From Ostrinia nubilalis (Eukaryota > Arthropoda > Insecta > Lepidoptera > Crambidae), in NCBI RefSeq assembly GCF_963855985.1, contig NC_087098.1, positions 15,644,501 to 15,708,500 on the forward strand: a DNA stretch of 64,000 nt. The letters run 5' to 3'. The translations under genes and the position numbers were made by a program. Each line of letters opens with the position of its first letter. Within the stretch, counting starts at the first letter, position 1. A model generated the notes under the pieces. The model was not told where the DNA came from and did not search any database. It saw only the letters and a program-made list of their open reading frames with translations. Shown piece after piece: positions 9,231 through 21,314 of this stretch.

Positions 9231-11027
9231 TTTTAGTAGCTATGAATAATTTTGTATGGGACGCTAACATCCCTAATATCTATCTCATTAAATCCAATTT
9301 GGTTACTGTTTTACATGCTATAAAAATGTTTCATCCTTTGTCGGTTTTTATTTTTTGTAATTGAGCTTACCGGTTTTGACTGGAGAAACATAATAACATT
9401 TTTATGATATTACGGTGAATATGAGATTGACTCTATATCACACAGACTCTTGTACTTTTTTGGAAATGTAAGGATTTTAATAGGTATAAAGACAACTTCG
9501 ATTGTTTCAACTGCGGTTTCTACCTACACCAAAAGTTGCGCACTTTCTCATTTACCCAAACGATTGTTTCAAAAAAAGTAAGTTGGTTCACCAACAGTTA
9601 TTGTTTCACTGAATGAAAAAGTTGCTCCTTTCATTAAAAAGGAAGTCGTACCAATTCTGAGTAGCAACGATCAAAACCTTTCAAACGTACTACAAAGCAT
9701 CATATTAATTAAGTATGAATACCCTATAATAGAAGCCGTATGCGCTTCAGATTTTGATACAACCCCATGGGCTGGCGGGTCCATGCCCCGCCCATGGCCT
9801 GACCCCATCTGCGAAACTAGTTTATGGAATATTAAAAGGGAAAAATGTTTGGTAGCATTATAATTGTGAATCAATTCGGTTTATTATCACGTCAGATTTA
9901 ATAAATGTTCGCACTAAGTGGTTTATACCACCCTTTATATTTTTATTAGCGTACGAATTTCATCTTATAAAACTACTAAAGTAGTCACTGTTATTTTTAA
10001 CCAACTTCAAAAAAGGAGGAGGTTCTCCATTCGGCTGTATAATCTTTTATTGAGACACCCGATCGGTTAGTAAATAATATGTTTCATTAAAATAAATTGC
10101 GATATTAGTATGAGGTTATTCTTTAGGGCTTCAAATACATTTTGTACTAATATTCCATACTTTGTCTGAGTTAAGCTATGTTCATTATGGTGGAGAACGT
10201 ATCGGATATAGCTAAGTCCATTTCAAACCTTTGCTGATTCATTCGTGACGTTCGCGGAAAAAATTCATTTAATGATGATGATTTTGCAACCTCCAAGACG
10301 CTGGACTCTTCTCATCTAAAAACTCATCTAAACGTTCACTCCCCTTAACTTATTTTCGCGATGTCTTCTATTTCATTTTGGATAGTTTTTATGAAAAGGC
10401 TTTATAAAGATTGCCGCCCATTTATTGTCCCGAAGCAGTGGTAGGGTTAATACTGGGACGTGTGAAAGTGCTTTTTCAAAGCCTATTTGCAAAAATAAAT
10501 GAGTTTTATGAGAGAGTTTTTATTCATTCAACTTACAGGTTTACCTAATTTCAGTTACTATTAGAAAGAAACAAATCATTTCAGACAAAGCCTCAAAGAA
10601 GTTAGCAAAGAAAATATATTTTAAGTAATACATAATTACCGAATTATAAACATTTTATTAAGAACTTTGAGGTTCTTCAAGAACATTTCAAATATTTCAA
10701 AGGTAAGCTAGATATATTGTGCAGTTTATTTTGTTAGAAAACTCAGTTCACTTCACATTAAATTTGTAGTCGGTTGACAAACTTGCATTTATGTAGCTTT
10801 CGCGTTCCAATAATGGAAGAGGCGAAATGCGCTGCAAATGCAAAAGGCTTTTAGCTAACGCATGGTCTATTGGAAGTTACATTTTCTTTGAAGAAGCTTA
10901 CAGTTACGGAAGTATGAATTGTTTAGTCTGGCAAAATATGGCGGCGTATTTTACATTAACTTAGCTGCTTTCTTTTTGTTTGTCATAGAATGATCTTAAA
11001 CATATTCCTATAAGTGTATGTCAATAC
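9231..11027. other. Gene-free stretch with one lepidopteran repeat
   Basis: No gene is seen. At 9991-10045 the string TTTTTAACC AACTTCAAAAAAGGAGGAGG with TCGGCTGTAT is a widespread lepidopteran repeat end. At 9766-9798 CCATGGGC and GCCCATGG form an eight-base-pair inverted repeat around a GC-rich loop. The rest is AT-rich and unremarkable. Confidence 0.5.
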
Positions 11028-11075
11028 TTAGGCAGAGTTGCACCACCTTATTTTAACCGTAACAATAACCGATGG
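11028..11075 (+). repeat. Half of a GGCTGAGTTGCACCA MITE
   Basis: TTA-GGCAGAGTTGCACCACC is followed by TTTTAACCGTAACAATAACCG. This matches one arm of the palindromic family described at 25395-25516; the other arm is missing. Confidence 0.65.
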
Positions 11076-11464
11076 TAGGGCAAAAAAAGAATGAGACATG
11101 TATAGGCTCCTTAAGAGCATTTGACGATTTGCAAGTACTAATTTAATTAGTCTAAACAAATAAAGAAAATTTTGATTTTTGATTTTTTTTTATGCTTTTT
11201 GTATTGAGTTTGACAGGTCTTAGACAAAAATCCGTTACATAATAAATTATTTTCCTTTCTGCAAAAATGATGGATTTATCACAAAAAATCTAGCCCATGA
11301 TCGATCTTATTAAATTACTGAAGCTCTACTTTCTTTCCAAACTCATTATTTAATCTAAAAATATCACAGACTGAAAGTCGACGACAATAGAAAATCAGTT
11401 GAGTAACTGGAGCTGAACAAAAATCCATCATTATTATTTTGTCTGTTAACGTTTTATTCCATTA

Positions 11465-12568
11465 TAGTCCAGTCATTTAAGCTTAAATTAGGTAAGAATC
11501 TCGGAATTAGAGATACCCAGCTGTAAGTCTGTAAATACTTGTATATTGACACCCTAAAAGTTGTCTCAAAACCTACATATGGTAGGGTGTAAGCAACTAT
11601 TAAATTTTAAGGTCAAAGGTCACAAAAATCGGTTTTTTGCGCTTTTTTTGGAAATATCTAATTTCCTATGGGTTTTTTGCTATTTGTATTTATTATCAAT
11701 ATTGTAGAATACTAAATTCTCTACAAATTTTGTTTAAAAACTTTTTTTATACGGTGAACCGTTTTCGAGATAGAGGGCGGAGAGCGCGCGGTCACTGCAT
11801 CACTTCAGGTCAACTTAAGCGGTTTAGGTTTTTCATACAAAAGGATTTTCCCGCTAATTCCCGTGGGAATTTCGGTAATTACTTGTTGTAAATAAGCTTT
11901 AAGTTTACTAAGGTACCTACATGCCAAATTTCAAGCGTCTAACTTCCGTTACGCTTTTAGATTTTTCATACAAAAGGATTTTCCCGCTAATTCCTGTTCC
12001 AGTGGGAATTCCTAAGTAAACTATAACCTGCCCAGGTGTATGAAGAATAATTGTACCAAGTTTCGTTAAAATCCGTTGAGTAGTTTTTGTTTCTATAAGG
12101 AACATACTTGAAATTTGGCATGTAGGTACCTTAGTAAACTCAAAGCTTAGTTACAACAAGGAATTCCCGAAATTCCCACAGGAATTAGCGGGAAAATCCT
12201 TTTGTATGAAAAATCTAAACCGCTTAAGTAGACCTGAAGTGATGCAGTGACCGCGCGCTCTCCGCCCTCTATCTCGAAAACGGTTCACCGTATAAAAAAA
12301 GTTTTTAAACAAAATTTGTAGAGAATTTAGTATTCTACAATATTGATAATAAATACAAATAGCAAAAAACCCACAGGAAATGAGATATTTCTAAAAAAAG
12401 CGCAAAAAACCGATTTTTGTGACCGTTGACCTTGAAATTTAATAGTTGCTTACACCCTACCATATGTAGGTTTTGAGACAACTTTTAGGGTGTCAATATA
12501 CACGTATTTACAGACTTACAGCTGGGTATCTCGAATTCCGAGGTGAACTTACTATAATGACTGGACTA
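11465..12568. mobile_element. Giant palindromic element, copy 1 (deleted centre)
   Basis: It starts TAGTCCAGTCAT and ends ATGACTGGACTA. The left part (11465-12107) and right part (12108-12568) are reverse complements over about 460 bp. It is the same sequence as 16721-18118 but lacks the 294 bases corresponding to 17364-17657, which include the spacer and the inner part of the right arm. The 84-residue open frame at 11637-11891 is repeated identically in copy 2 and is not a plausible gene. It has no transposase, so it is a non-autonomous foldback-type element. A flanking TTA (11462-11464 and 12570-12572, one base offset) is only suggestive. Confidence 0.85.
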
Positions 12569-15500
12569 ATTATGATTTTAATTATGTCTCCATAAAAGCT
12601 TAATTTGGATTAAATATTTAACGAACCAACTTCAGATAAAAGTTTGCTAATTTCCTCATTAACAAAAACCTCGCCATTGTTCTGTTCCCAACGGACGAAG
12701 TTTCAAATTGATTAGCCAAAAAGGCAAATCCAAGTTGGCAACATTCAGCAAAAAATTGCAGATTCCGTATTGTTGGCGAAATCTGCCACATCGAGATACA
12801 CTCACGAGTGGATGCGGCTGGCTAACAATACGTCTACAGCAAATAGGTAAACATTGCGACTAAAACTAACTTGTATAATGCAGCCGATGTAGTCTTAATA
12901 CCTCATAGTATAACATTCACTTTCGCCTGACTCTCGTGTTTTAGGACCAACGCCCTCACCAAACGAAGTTGATACAGATAGACAGATAATAAAGGGGTAT
13001 TATTATCAGCCTCGTGCGAAGGGGTAATGGATAATTGTGCCTATTTGATAATACCAGGTGGTGCGCAAAATGTTAAAAGTACAAGAAGCACAATAAATGC
13101 TCCGTGTTTGTTCTTTTTGATCTGTCTTATGATACCGAATCGATATCCCAAATAATAGAGGATATAATTGGTTTGTTTGAGAAATACTGCGTTTGTGAAT
13201 TCAAACGATTAAAATAACATTTTGTTGTATATTTATTGGAAATTGGGAAACCTTACTCTATCGTTTCTCAAAATATAAATGCTTGGTAAATATCAAGGAT
13301 CAAGTGAATGAAATTTTAATAAGTTTAGGGTCAAGTTGAATCTTTTACTATTTTTTTATTGCATTCATACTTTTTAAATATCCAAATCCAAGCGTTTAAT
13401 CTACTTCACACTTCTAACAATACAATACCTAACAAAGGTTCCAATCCAATAGAAAACCAATTGCAAAGTCCGTGACACAAAACTGCTTAACTCACAAATG
13501 CAATTAAAACGAAACGGAAATGAGTGCAGAAAGGCTATTTAATGACCACCTGTGCTTTGTCCAAGATGGCCGACTTCTAAGAACGACTTTTAAATGAGAC
13601 GACAATGCTGTCGCCCGCTTGTCTGAGGCAAGTCACACTACGGGGTACACTTGTAGATTTCATTCAACAATTTCTACGTTCATTCATGGTTTTGCCACGG
13701 TGGATTTATGAATGAAGTATCGATTCCTTTTGACCATTATGATTTTGAGAGGTGAGGCAGGTATGTTGTTACTATCAGTTTTACAATGGTTTTTTTAAGC
13801 AGTGAAATAAAGCTCAGTTTGGCGTACCTATCATTTTACATTTTGCTGCGCAGAAGGATTCCTTTGAAGATCGTAGGTGATCGTACATTATTTCTATGGT
13901 CATTGAGAAATTTTGAGTCCATTAAGCTTTTGTGATTTTAGTATTTATTGGACGATTTGTCATGTGTTTGAGCGAATTTTTGTGAAGGCTTGATCTTTTG
14001 GAGTTCAGTGTTATTCTCATTTCTATAAAATCACCGACAATTTCTCACGGTTCAGTGGTTTTGTAATTTATGACTTTACATGTATTTGCCATGTGTAGTC
14101 AATGAAAATACATAATGAAATGCATAGTTTGGTATTTTAAATTCAATATGACGTAGGTCTTGTCGTTATACGTATATTCGGCTAAGGATTTTTTTAGATG
14201 TTGAATAGGTAATCTTTACTGTGTTTTAAGTAGGTTTTGTGTAAGTTTTGAGTTAAAACTATTTATTAAAATAATATGTAAGTACACAATGATACTTTTT
14301 TATACACCAAAAACAGTTCCGATGAATACAAAAACTCATTTCGAAAGCATTTTAATCTTCAATTACCTCTGTTTGTGTAGGTAAATGAATTGACTATAAG
14401 CTCTAATAAACTGAAAGTACTTATAGCTAGCTATACTTAAATACATACAACGTTATTAAATAATCAAAAGATCTAAAATGTGTAGGATATAATAAACCAC
14501 TTAGCAGGCTTTGAGTTGTTAATGCAACATGTTAAAACTTTCAAACATTTTAGTGATTGCATTTTACTAAAGGGGTTAGCAAAAATTGAAAGTCACCCAT
14601 AGGATGTTAACTTTTAGAACATCAAAGCGAAAAATTAATGGAGAGCGGGCGAGCAGTAAAAAGGGTAAGTCAAATTTTAGCTAAAATGCGGTGGCTCTGG
14701 GAGAATTTTTAGGAAAAATTTTCAGGCAAAAAAGTGATGCAGATACTTTTCTGGTGAAATATTGCTGAGTGTTTTATCCGTATGCTCCAAAGCACTTAGT
14801 GTAAATTTTAAACAGATTTCTGTTTTAGTGCCACACAAATATTTAATTTTCTGTTTTTGTCCGAAATAAGATTAGTTATTTTCACAATTATAGCACAGAA
14901 TAAGTAATAGTACAGGTACAGAAGGATTACTCCGCAAGACGATTTAAATAAATGCGAGTCTTGCTACGACGCGATACAGTGGAATTCAGCTCGCACAGCA
15001 CTACGTACCTACAATTTTATTCACCTACAAGTTTTGTCTCTTTCTATCGCGTGCCTCTGAACTCTTCTTACGCTTTTAGGGTTGCTGTCTAGTGAAAAAA
15101 TAATTAATCTACTTATTTATTTGTAATGAGGTACGTATGTAGGTAAGTATTACTGTTATTTTACCTTTGTAAAAATAACATTTCAAATATACCTACTTAG
15201 GATTAAAAAAACTTATTTTATTACAATGTCTTCATTCATACCTATTTTAACATTTTAAGACAAATAAATTAAACATACTATTACAGAAAAAAGAAGAATC
15301 CTATACTATCCTAAGAATTATTGACCTACATGGCCAACATACCTGCATGCATCTTTGGGAAGCGAAAAAAAAGATAAATCCGGTAGATTTCTTTTCGAAT
15401 TTAAACACCCGAACGCCGCACAATATTTCTTTTTCCTTATGTCCATTTTTAAATACATAATACTTCGATCATAGAATTAGGTACTACAACTCACGCCAGC

Positions 15501-15720
15501 GTCCTGACGGGCGCGCGCGTGACACTCGACTGATATAATACCCGCCGGCGGGGCGCTTCGCTGTAGGTAATTATCGGATGTACCGCGCGGAGTGAGCCAG
15601 GCCTGATTATAGTAATAGATAAATATTATTTCTCATCTTTGTGGAAGAAATTTTGACAAATATTTATTTATGTAATCTTTTAATGTAGCCAAACCTTCAG
15701 TTCTGCTGATAACACAATAA
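12569..15720. other. Gene-free stretch
   Basis: No coding feature is recognised. At 13560-13575 CCAAGATGGCCGAC resembles a YY1/Pho site. At 15480-15600 there is a short CpG-rich island (GACGGGCGCGCGCGTGAC, then CCGCCGGCGGGGCG) with no adjoining frame; it could be a promoter of an exon outside the window or nothing. Otherwise the DNA is AT-rich. Confidence 0.45.
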
Positions 15721-16125
15721 CAGTGCTTTAAGTATATGATGCTCTGATTTAGGGCCCCGTTTTATGTAAGTAAAAGTTTGATAATAACTCTATTAGTACA
15801 CGTAGCATTTCATTACAAAAAAAAATGGAAAACTTATGTTGGTAATGAAATTGTATCATACCTAATTAGTAAATAAAACTAGTACGATCACATCAAAAAG
15901 AGGTAGGCCTTAATTCCGGGCCTCTATCGGTTCACTCAATTTTTGTACTTCTAAATACCTAATACCTATCCACTGAGGAATTTATTAAAAATAATTAAAA
16001 CCTACAAGACTCTCAATCAAACGATTTACCGTAAATTCCCTAAATGCACTCAATCAAATAATTTACCATAAAACTTGTTTCTCTTTCTCTAAACGACGTT
16101 AGCACGGTAATAGGTACTAAGTTAG

Positions 16126-16220
16126 CACTCCAAGAAAGCAAGTGAACCGCTGTCGCCATCGAGTTCCCTTAGTAGATGATCGAGTGTGGCTGGCAGTTCC
16201 CGTCGTTCCTCCGCTTTATT
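16126..16220 (+). repeat. Array core, copy a
   Basis: It begins CACTCCAAGAAAGCAAG and includes CTGTCGCCATCGAGTTCCC and GATCGAGTGTGGCTGGCAG. Relative to copies b and c it has a three-base insertion in the central segment and a three-base deletion after the GGCAGTTCCC block. Both changes keep the open frame and the predicted stem. Confidence 0.85.
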
Positions 16221-16522
16221 GCGACTTAAATAACTGTATCTGACTTATGACATAAGTATCTTTGTAGAAGAACTACTTATTGACAAAAAAATGGCTTAAG
16301 CAGCTTTATGATGCTGTGTTTAAAAGCAACGTTTCCTTGCGAAAAATGTTTGTTATCATTATTAGCACACGTTGCATTAATTAAATTATGCAAGACATTA
16401 GGTACCTAATTTGAAAAATTTGTTGGAAACTCAAGTATAAAATGGTACCTACAACTATAAACGCTATGTCTAAAAATAAATTTAAGAGAAAATAGCGTCC
16501 ATAAAGAACTTCAATACGTTAG

Positions 16523-16617
16523 CACTCCAAGAAAGCAAGTGTACCGCTGTCGCCATCGAGTTCCCTTCGCTGATCGAGTGTGGCTGGCAGTTCCCATCAT
16601 TGTTCCTCTGCTTTAAT
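16523..16617 (+). repeat. Array core, copy b
   Basis: Nearly identical to copy c. A stem can be drawn between CTGTC-GCCA-TCGA (from 16546) and TCGA-TGGC-GGCAG (to 16589), with small bulges. A 30-residue frame reads through it on the plus strand and another on the minus strand. Confidence 0.85.
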
Positions 16618-16720
16618 ACGACTTGCATTATCTTTCATCTTTGTAGAAGACCTATTGGCAAAAAATGGCTGGTATCGTTATATTTTTAACCAACACTCTC
16701 TTGTTCAGATCTAATAATAA

Positions 16721-18118
16721 TAGTCCAGTCATTTAAGCTTAAATTAGGTAAGAATCTCGGAATTAGAGATACCCAGCTGTAAGTCTGTAAATACTTGTAT
16801 ATTGACACCCTAAAAGTTGTCTCAAAACCTACATATGGTAGGGTGTAAGCAACTATTAAATTTTAAGGTCAAAGGTCACAAAAATCGGTTTTTTGCGCTT
16901 TTTTTGGAAATATCTAATTTCCTATGGGTTTTTTGCTATTTGTATTTATTATCAATATTGTAGAATACTAAATTCTCTACAAATTTTGTTTAAAAACTTT
17001 TTTTATACGGTGAACCGTTTTCGAGATAGAGGGCGGAGAGCGCGCGGTCACTGCATCACTTCAGGTCAACTTAAGCGGTTTAGGTTTTTCATACAAAAGG
17101 ATTTTCCCGCTAATTCCCGTGGGAATTTCGGTAATTACTTGTTGTAAATAAGCTTTAAGTTTACTAAGGTACCTACATGCCAAATTTCAAGCGTCTAACT
17201 TCCGTTACGCTTTTAGATTTTTCATACAAAAGGATTTTCCCGCTAATTCCTGTTCCAGTGGGAATTCCTAAGTAAACTATAACCTGCCCAGGTGTATGAA
17301 GAATAATTGTACCAAGTTTCGTTAAAATCCGTTGAGTAGTTTTTGTTTCTATAAGGAACATACAGACGGACAGACAGACAGACAAAAATTTTACTGATTG
17401 CATTTTTGGCATCAGTATCGATCACTAATCATCCCCTGATAGTTATTTTGAAAATATATTTCATGTATAGAATTCTGTCCGTCTGTATGTTCCTTATAGA
17501 AACAAAAACTACTCGACGGATTTTAACGAAACTTGGTACAATTATTCTTCATATACCTGGGCAGGTTATAGTATACTTAGGAATTCCCACGGGAACAGGA
17601 ATTAGCGGGAAAATCCTTTTGTATGAAAAATCTAAACGCTTAACGGAAGTTAGACGCTTGAAATTTGGCATGTAGGTACCTTAGTAAACTCAAAGCTTAG
17701 TTACAACAAGGAATTCCCGAAATTCCCACAGGAATTAGCGGGAAAATCCTTTTGTATGAAAAATCTAAACCGCTTAAGTAGACCTGAAGTGATGCAGTGA
17801 CCGCGCGCTCTCCGCCCTCTATCTCGAAAACGGTTCACCGTATAAAAAAAGTTTTTAAACAAAATTTGTAGAGAATTTAGTATTCTACAATATTGATAAT
17901 AAATACAAATAGCAAAAAACCCACAGGAAATGAGATATTTCTAAAAAAAGCGCAAAAAACCGATTTTTGTGACCGTTGACCTTGAAATTTAATAGTTGCT
18001 TACACCCTACCATATGTAGGTTTTGAGACAACTTTTAGGGTGTCAATATACACGTATTTACAGACTTACAGCTGGGTATCTCGAATTCCGAGGTGAACTT
18101 ACTATAATGACTGGACTA
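16721..18118. mobile_element. Giant palindromic element, copy 2 (full length)
   Basis: It is 1398 bp, starting TAGTCCAGTC and ending GACTGGACTA. Left arm 16721-17373 and right arm 17475-18118 are near-perfect reverse complements of about 645 bp around a spacer of about 100 bp. TAA at 16718-16720 is repeated at 18119-18121, a clear 3 bp target duplication. The arms include a block also found singly at 39420-39881: TATAAGGAACATAC, ATTCCCACGGGAA, AGCGGGAAAATCC and GACAGACAGACAG. It carries no transposase. TAA/TTA duplications are typical of PIF/Harbinger, but the family is not established. A transcript would fold into a long perfect hairpin. Confidence 0.9.
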
Positions 18119-18322
18119 TAACTACAAAAAGTGCTTTTAGTGTGTGATGCTGTTTTAAAACAGAAGGCTAGCTTACGAAATTTTTAGTATCATTATATTA
18201 GCACACGTAGCATTAATAAATTAAGCAGGAGAGAAATAAATAACTTGAAAAAATTTTACATCCTAAAATAACGACGTAACGAGTACCTATTTGAAAGAAC
18301 TTAAATGCAATGCAAGCGTTAA

Positions 18323-18417
18323 CACTCCAAGAAAGCAAGTGCACCGCTGTCGCCATCGAGTTCCCTTCGCTGATCGAGTGTGGCTGGCAGTTCCCATCAT
18401 TGTTCCTCCGCTTTATT
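18323..18417 (+). repeat. Array core, copy c
   Basis: Differs from copy b by very few bases across 95 bp, while sequence only 60 bp away on either side has clearly diverged. Confidence 0.85.
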
Positions 18418-18568
18418 GAGACTTATTTGTGTTATCTTTCATCTTTGTAGTCATCCATAGATATGCATAGACCTATTGACAAAATTGCCTGTTATCTCTA
18501 TTTTTAACCAACAGTGTCTTGTACAGACTTCATAATACGTTAAGAGTGCTTTAATTAAGAGTGCATTA

Positions 18569-18650
18569 AGGGTGAAGCTCGCTTCCACCTTCGGCCTGAT
18601 CATCACTTACCATCAGGCCAAAAGCTTCCTCGTTGTGGATAAAAAAAATG
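18569..18650 (+). repeat. Interspersed repeat starting GGTGAAGCTCGCTTCC
   Basis: It matches 41867-41940: GGTGAAGCTCGCTTCCACC, then TCGGCCTGATCATCACTT, then ATCAGG, and a loose T/A-rich tail. The ACCATCAGG motif is usual near the 3' ends of lepidopteran non-LTR elements. It accounts for the longer spacing between cores c and d. Confidence 0.7.
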
Positions 18651-18772
18651 AATGAGAAATATTTAATTAGGACATATTTGACTTTATTAGCACACGTAGC
18701 ATTAATTTAATTATGTAACATATTAGGTAATTCGAAAAAAGTTCGAAAACTCAAGCAATAGCTGCACAATAG

Positions 18773-18867
18773 CACTCCAAGAAAGCAAGTGCACCGGCTG
18801 TCGCCATCGAGTTCCCTTCGCTGATCGAGTGTGGCTGGCAGTTCCCATCATTGTTCCTCCGCTTTAA
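18773..18867 (+). repeat. Array core, copy d
   Basis: It matches copies b and c except for one extra G in ACCGGCTG. That extra base shifts the plus-strand frame but lies outside the predicted stem. The sequence after GCTTTAATTGCG no longer follows the unit, so the array ends near 18900. Confidence 0.85.
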
Positions 18868-18900
18868 TTGCGGCGCAATCAAAGACGCTGTCATCGCAAA

Positions 18901-21084
18901 GTGCCTCTTACGCGATTGACAAATTGCCGAAGAGGGCGCTGCGGTGGCCCAAGTTGGAGGCTCAAGCGGTCTTCAAACTATTCTTAGAAATTGAATAGAA
19001 ACAATCAATATCAATTCAATTCGTAGCAACACAAATCAAACTCCTTAGTTTCAGTTCTTGAAAAGTTTTTAAAGAAGATGAATAAAAGCTTGTGAGTATC
19101 TTTCAAAGTACGAAAGTAGGATGATTAACGTCAATTTTGTATCATTATTAGTTTGTGTTTGTATACCGCGATACACCGCACACTTTTGTTTTAATGTACA
19201 AAATTGTTAAATCAGTCTTTTTGCTTTCTTATGCAAAAAAAATATATTTTCTCTAATATTCCAATTGATGTAGTTCATAATTTGGACCACACGAAATTGC
19301 ACAATGTCGCAGTCACTATGGCGATCAAAATTTTCTATTGCTATTGTACTTACAACCCAAGTACCTACCTATAGCTTTTTATCGGCCCTTTGTGGAGCTT
19401 TTTTGCGTTCCCGAGCTTTGTACATGTTGGTGCCTTTTGTGCCTTAATAAATAACCATTTTGTGCCCTTGTTTCCTTTCTGCGATTGCGGATTGTTTACT
19501 TTCTTTCGGTTATTGGATCCGGTTGATGGAGTGGCGGCGACTTGATTTGCATTTTGATTTGTAAATCAAAAGGGTTTGTAATAGAATTGTAAACGTTTGA
19601 AGTGTTTGGGTTGATTACGGTTACAATAATGTGGTAACTGAGACATTGTGTCACTAATTTTGTCAAAATCCTTACAAGAAAGTGTATGACTTTGTACTTT
19701 AGTGACCATGAAGTTTGACACTAGTTATGACGTCACTCTCATCCACACGATAGAAGTAATAAGATAATGGCTGGTAATGTCGACCTAATATAATTTTCGC
19801 GAAAATATTTAAATTCTGAATAACGAAACAATATGACGTATAACTTCTCAGAAAGTCTTCCACAATTTATTTCCTTTGGAAAAGTTCTGAGAATGTTTAT
19901 TTTAATGTCTCCTACGCTTTTAAAATGTTTATTGTGATTTAAAGCGTGTAAGTGACGTCATTAGCTACGAATGTCATCCAATAAAGTTGAACTCGCACGT
20001 GCGAAAGGGTAACACTTGCGTTGTGACGAATAGTTTCGTCACGCTCTTTTTATTCGGACTAATAAAACGATGTCGTTTACATTTTGACGTCATTCGGAGC
20101 TCATAAAATTGACGGATTGATTTTTGATGATCATCAGCGTTGGTCATCAGCTTATTCTTGTTATTAGTTAAGCTTTGTTATGAGTATGGAAATCGTTAAC
20201 GTGGAAGGTTGGACAAACAGTTGGAATATTGCATGATAGTGTGGAACCGGCATTAGACAGTCTTCAGTTATCAAGTGGGTGGTAGCAATACTGAGATCAC
20301 TACATGACCTTATGACCCGCCAAAGCCATCTGACATGACTTTATCGGCATCATGGCTCTATCACTGATGGCTTACCTAACGCAGTCTTCAACGTATTTTT
20401 TCGTTCGTTCATTTCAGACAAAGGCCTCCTCTCAAATTATAATGAGGGCAACACTTATCATCTGATAGGATAACAGATCTGACACGTAGAATTCTACATT
20501 ATTCTCAATTCTATTGTATTAAACTCAAGTTTTCATTAAATCATTGCGTCTAATCAAATTCCTCGAAGTCATCAAACACATGTTTGTTTGAAATAAATGA
20601 TCCGACACCAACATTCGAAATTAAATATTTGCTATCATTCCGACCAACTGCATCTGCGTGTCTAATTGTACAGTCAGCCGCGTTAACATCACCCTTATTT
20701 TAATCACCATAAGCAAACGTTTATGGGCTCTTTTTATTCGAAAATGCGTTTGGAAATGTTCGCACTTATCTCTAGTAATATAAGGGTGAGAATTCTAAGT
20801 TTATATCAGCTGCAGACCGTACTATTATAGCATATTGGGGGGGCTAGTTTAATTCGATGTGTTGCGTCAATACAAATTAGTTTCGCGCACTCGTACGCAG
20901 TGTCATTGAAGGGGAATCTAGTTTGAGGAAGTCATGGTGTTATATGAGTAGTACTAGGAGCCAAATAATTTCATCCAATAAAGGTATTTATGGCCTATTT
21001 TGGTAGTTACTGTTGAAGTATTTTGGCTGAATATTCTATAAAGAACCAATGTGGAATTTCACAATAATTTCAAAACTGTAGTAC
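18901..21084. other. Gene-free stretch
   Basis: No coding or RNA gene is recognised. A CAGACAAAGGCCTCCTC string near 20415 resembles the GACAAAGGCCTCC motif of RTE tails. The rest is AT-rich with scattered TGACGTCA-like strings (19730, 19950, 20085) that I would not call sites without other support. Confidence 0.45.
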
Positions 21085-21314
21085 GCAGAACTGACGGCCG
21101 ATGGGGCAGCAAGGTTGTGGAGTGGAGGCCGCGTACCGGAAAACGCAGCGTGGGGACGTCCACCCACAAGGTGAACCGACGACATCGTAAAGGTAGCGGG
21201 AAAGCGCTGGACGCAGGCCGCTACCAACAGGGTAACATGGAAAGCATTGGGGGAGGCCTATGTTCAGCAGTGGACGTCCTATGGCTGAGATGATGATGAT
21301 GATGATGATGATGA
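21085..21314 (+). pseudogene. 3' end of an RTE-type non-LTR retrotransposon (HmRTE-like)
   Basis: The translation begins LTDGRWGSKVVEWRPRTGKR and, after a one-base shift near 21157, continues with VGRPPTR, VKVAGKRW and LGEAYVQQWTSYG before a stop. This is the C-terminus of lepidopteran RTE reverse transcriptases (the HmRTE group). It ends in a run of seven or so GAT units, the typical RTE tail. The frameshift and a stop inside TRxTDD show that it is dead. Other copies, all minus or partial: 399-490, 37410-37548, 45886-46036 and 56511-56563. Confidence 0.85.

Larger units (their letters stand above)
15721..18900 (+). repeat. Four-unit direct tandem array, period about 398 bp, interrupted by a palindromic element
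   Basis: Units begin with AGTGCTTTAAGT-like and GATGCTGT-like strings near 15722, 16299, 18129 and 18545. They continue through ATTAGCACACGTAGCATTAAT and reach a highly conserved 95 bp core at 16126-16220, 16523-16617, 18323-18417 and 18773-18867. Core-to-core distance is 397 for the first pair. It is 1800 for the second, which becomes 399 after removing the 1398 bp palindrome and its 3 bp duplication. It is 450 for the third, where another repeat (18569-18650) is inserted. The flanks have drifted and carry many indels; the cores have not. I do not recognise the family. Confidence 0.85.

Noticed and set aside
11637..11891. 84-residue open frame, identical at 16893-17147
   Set aside because: It lies in the arm of the giant palindrome, and the identity reflects duplication of the element. 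It has no known motif.
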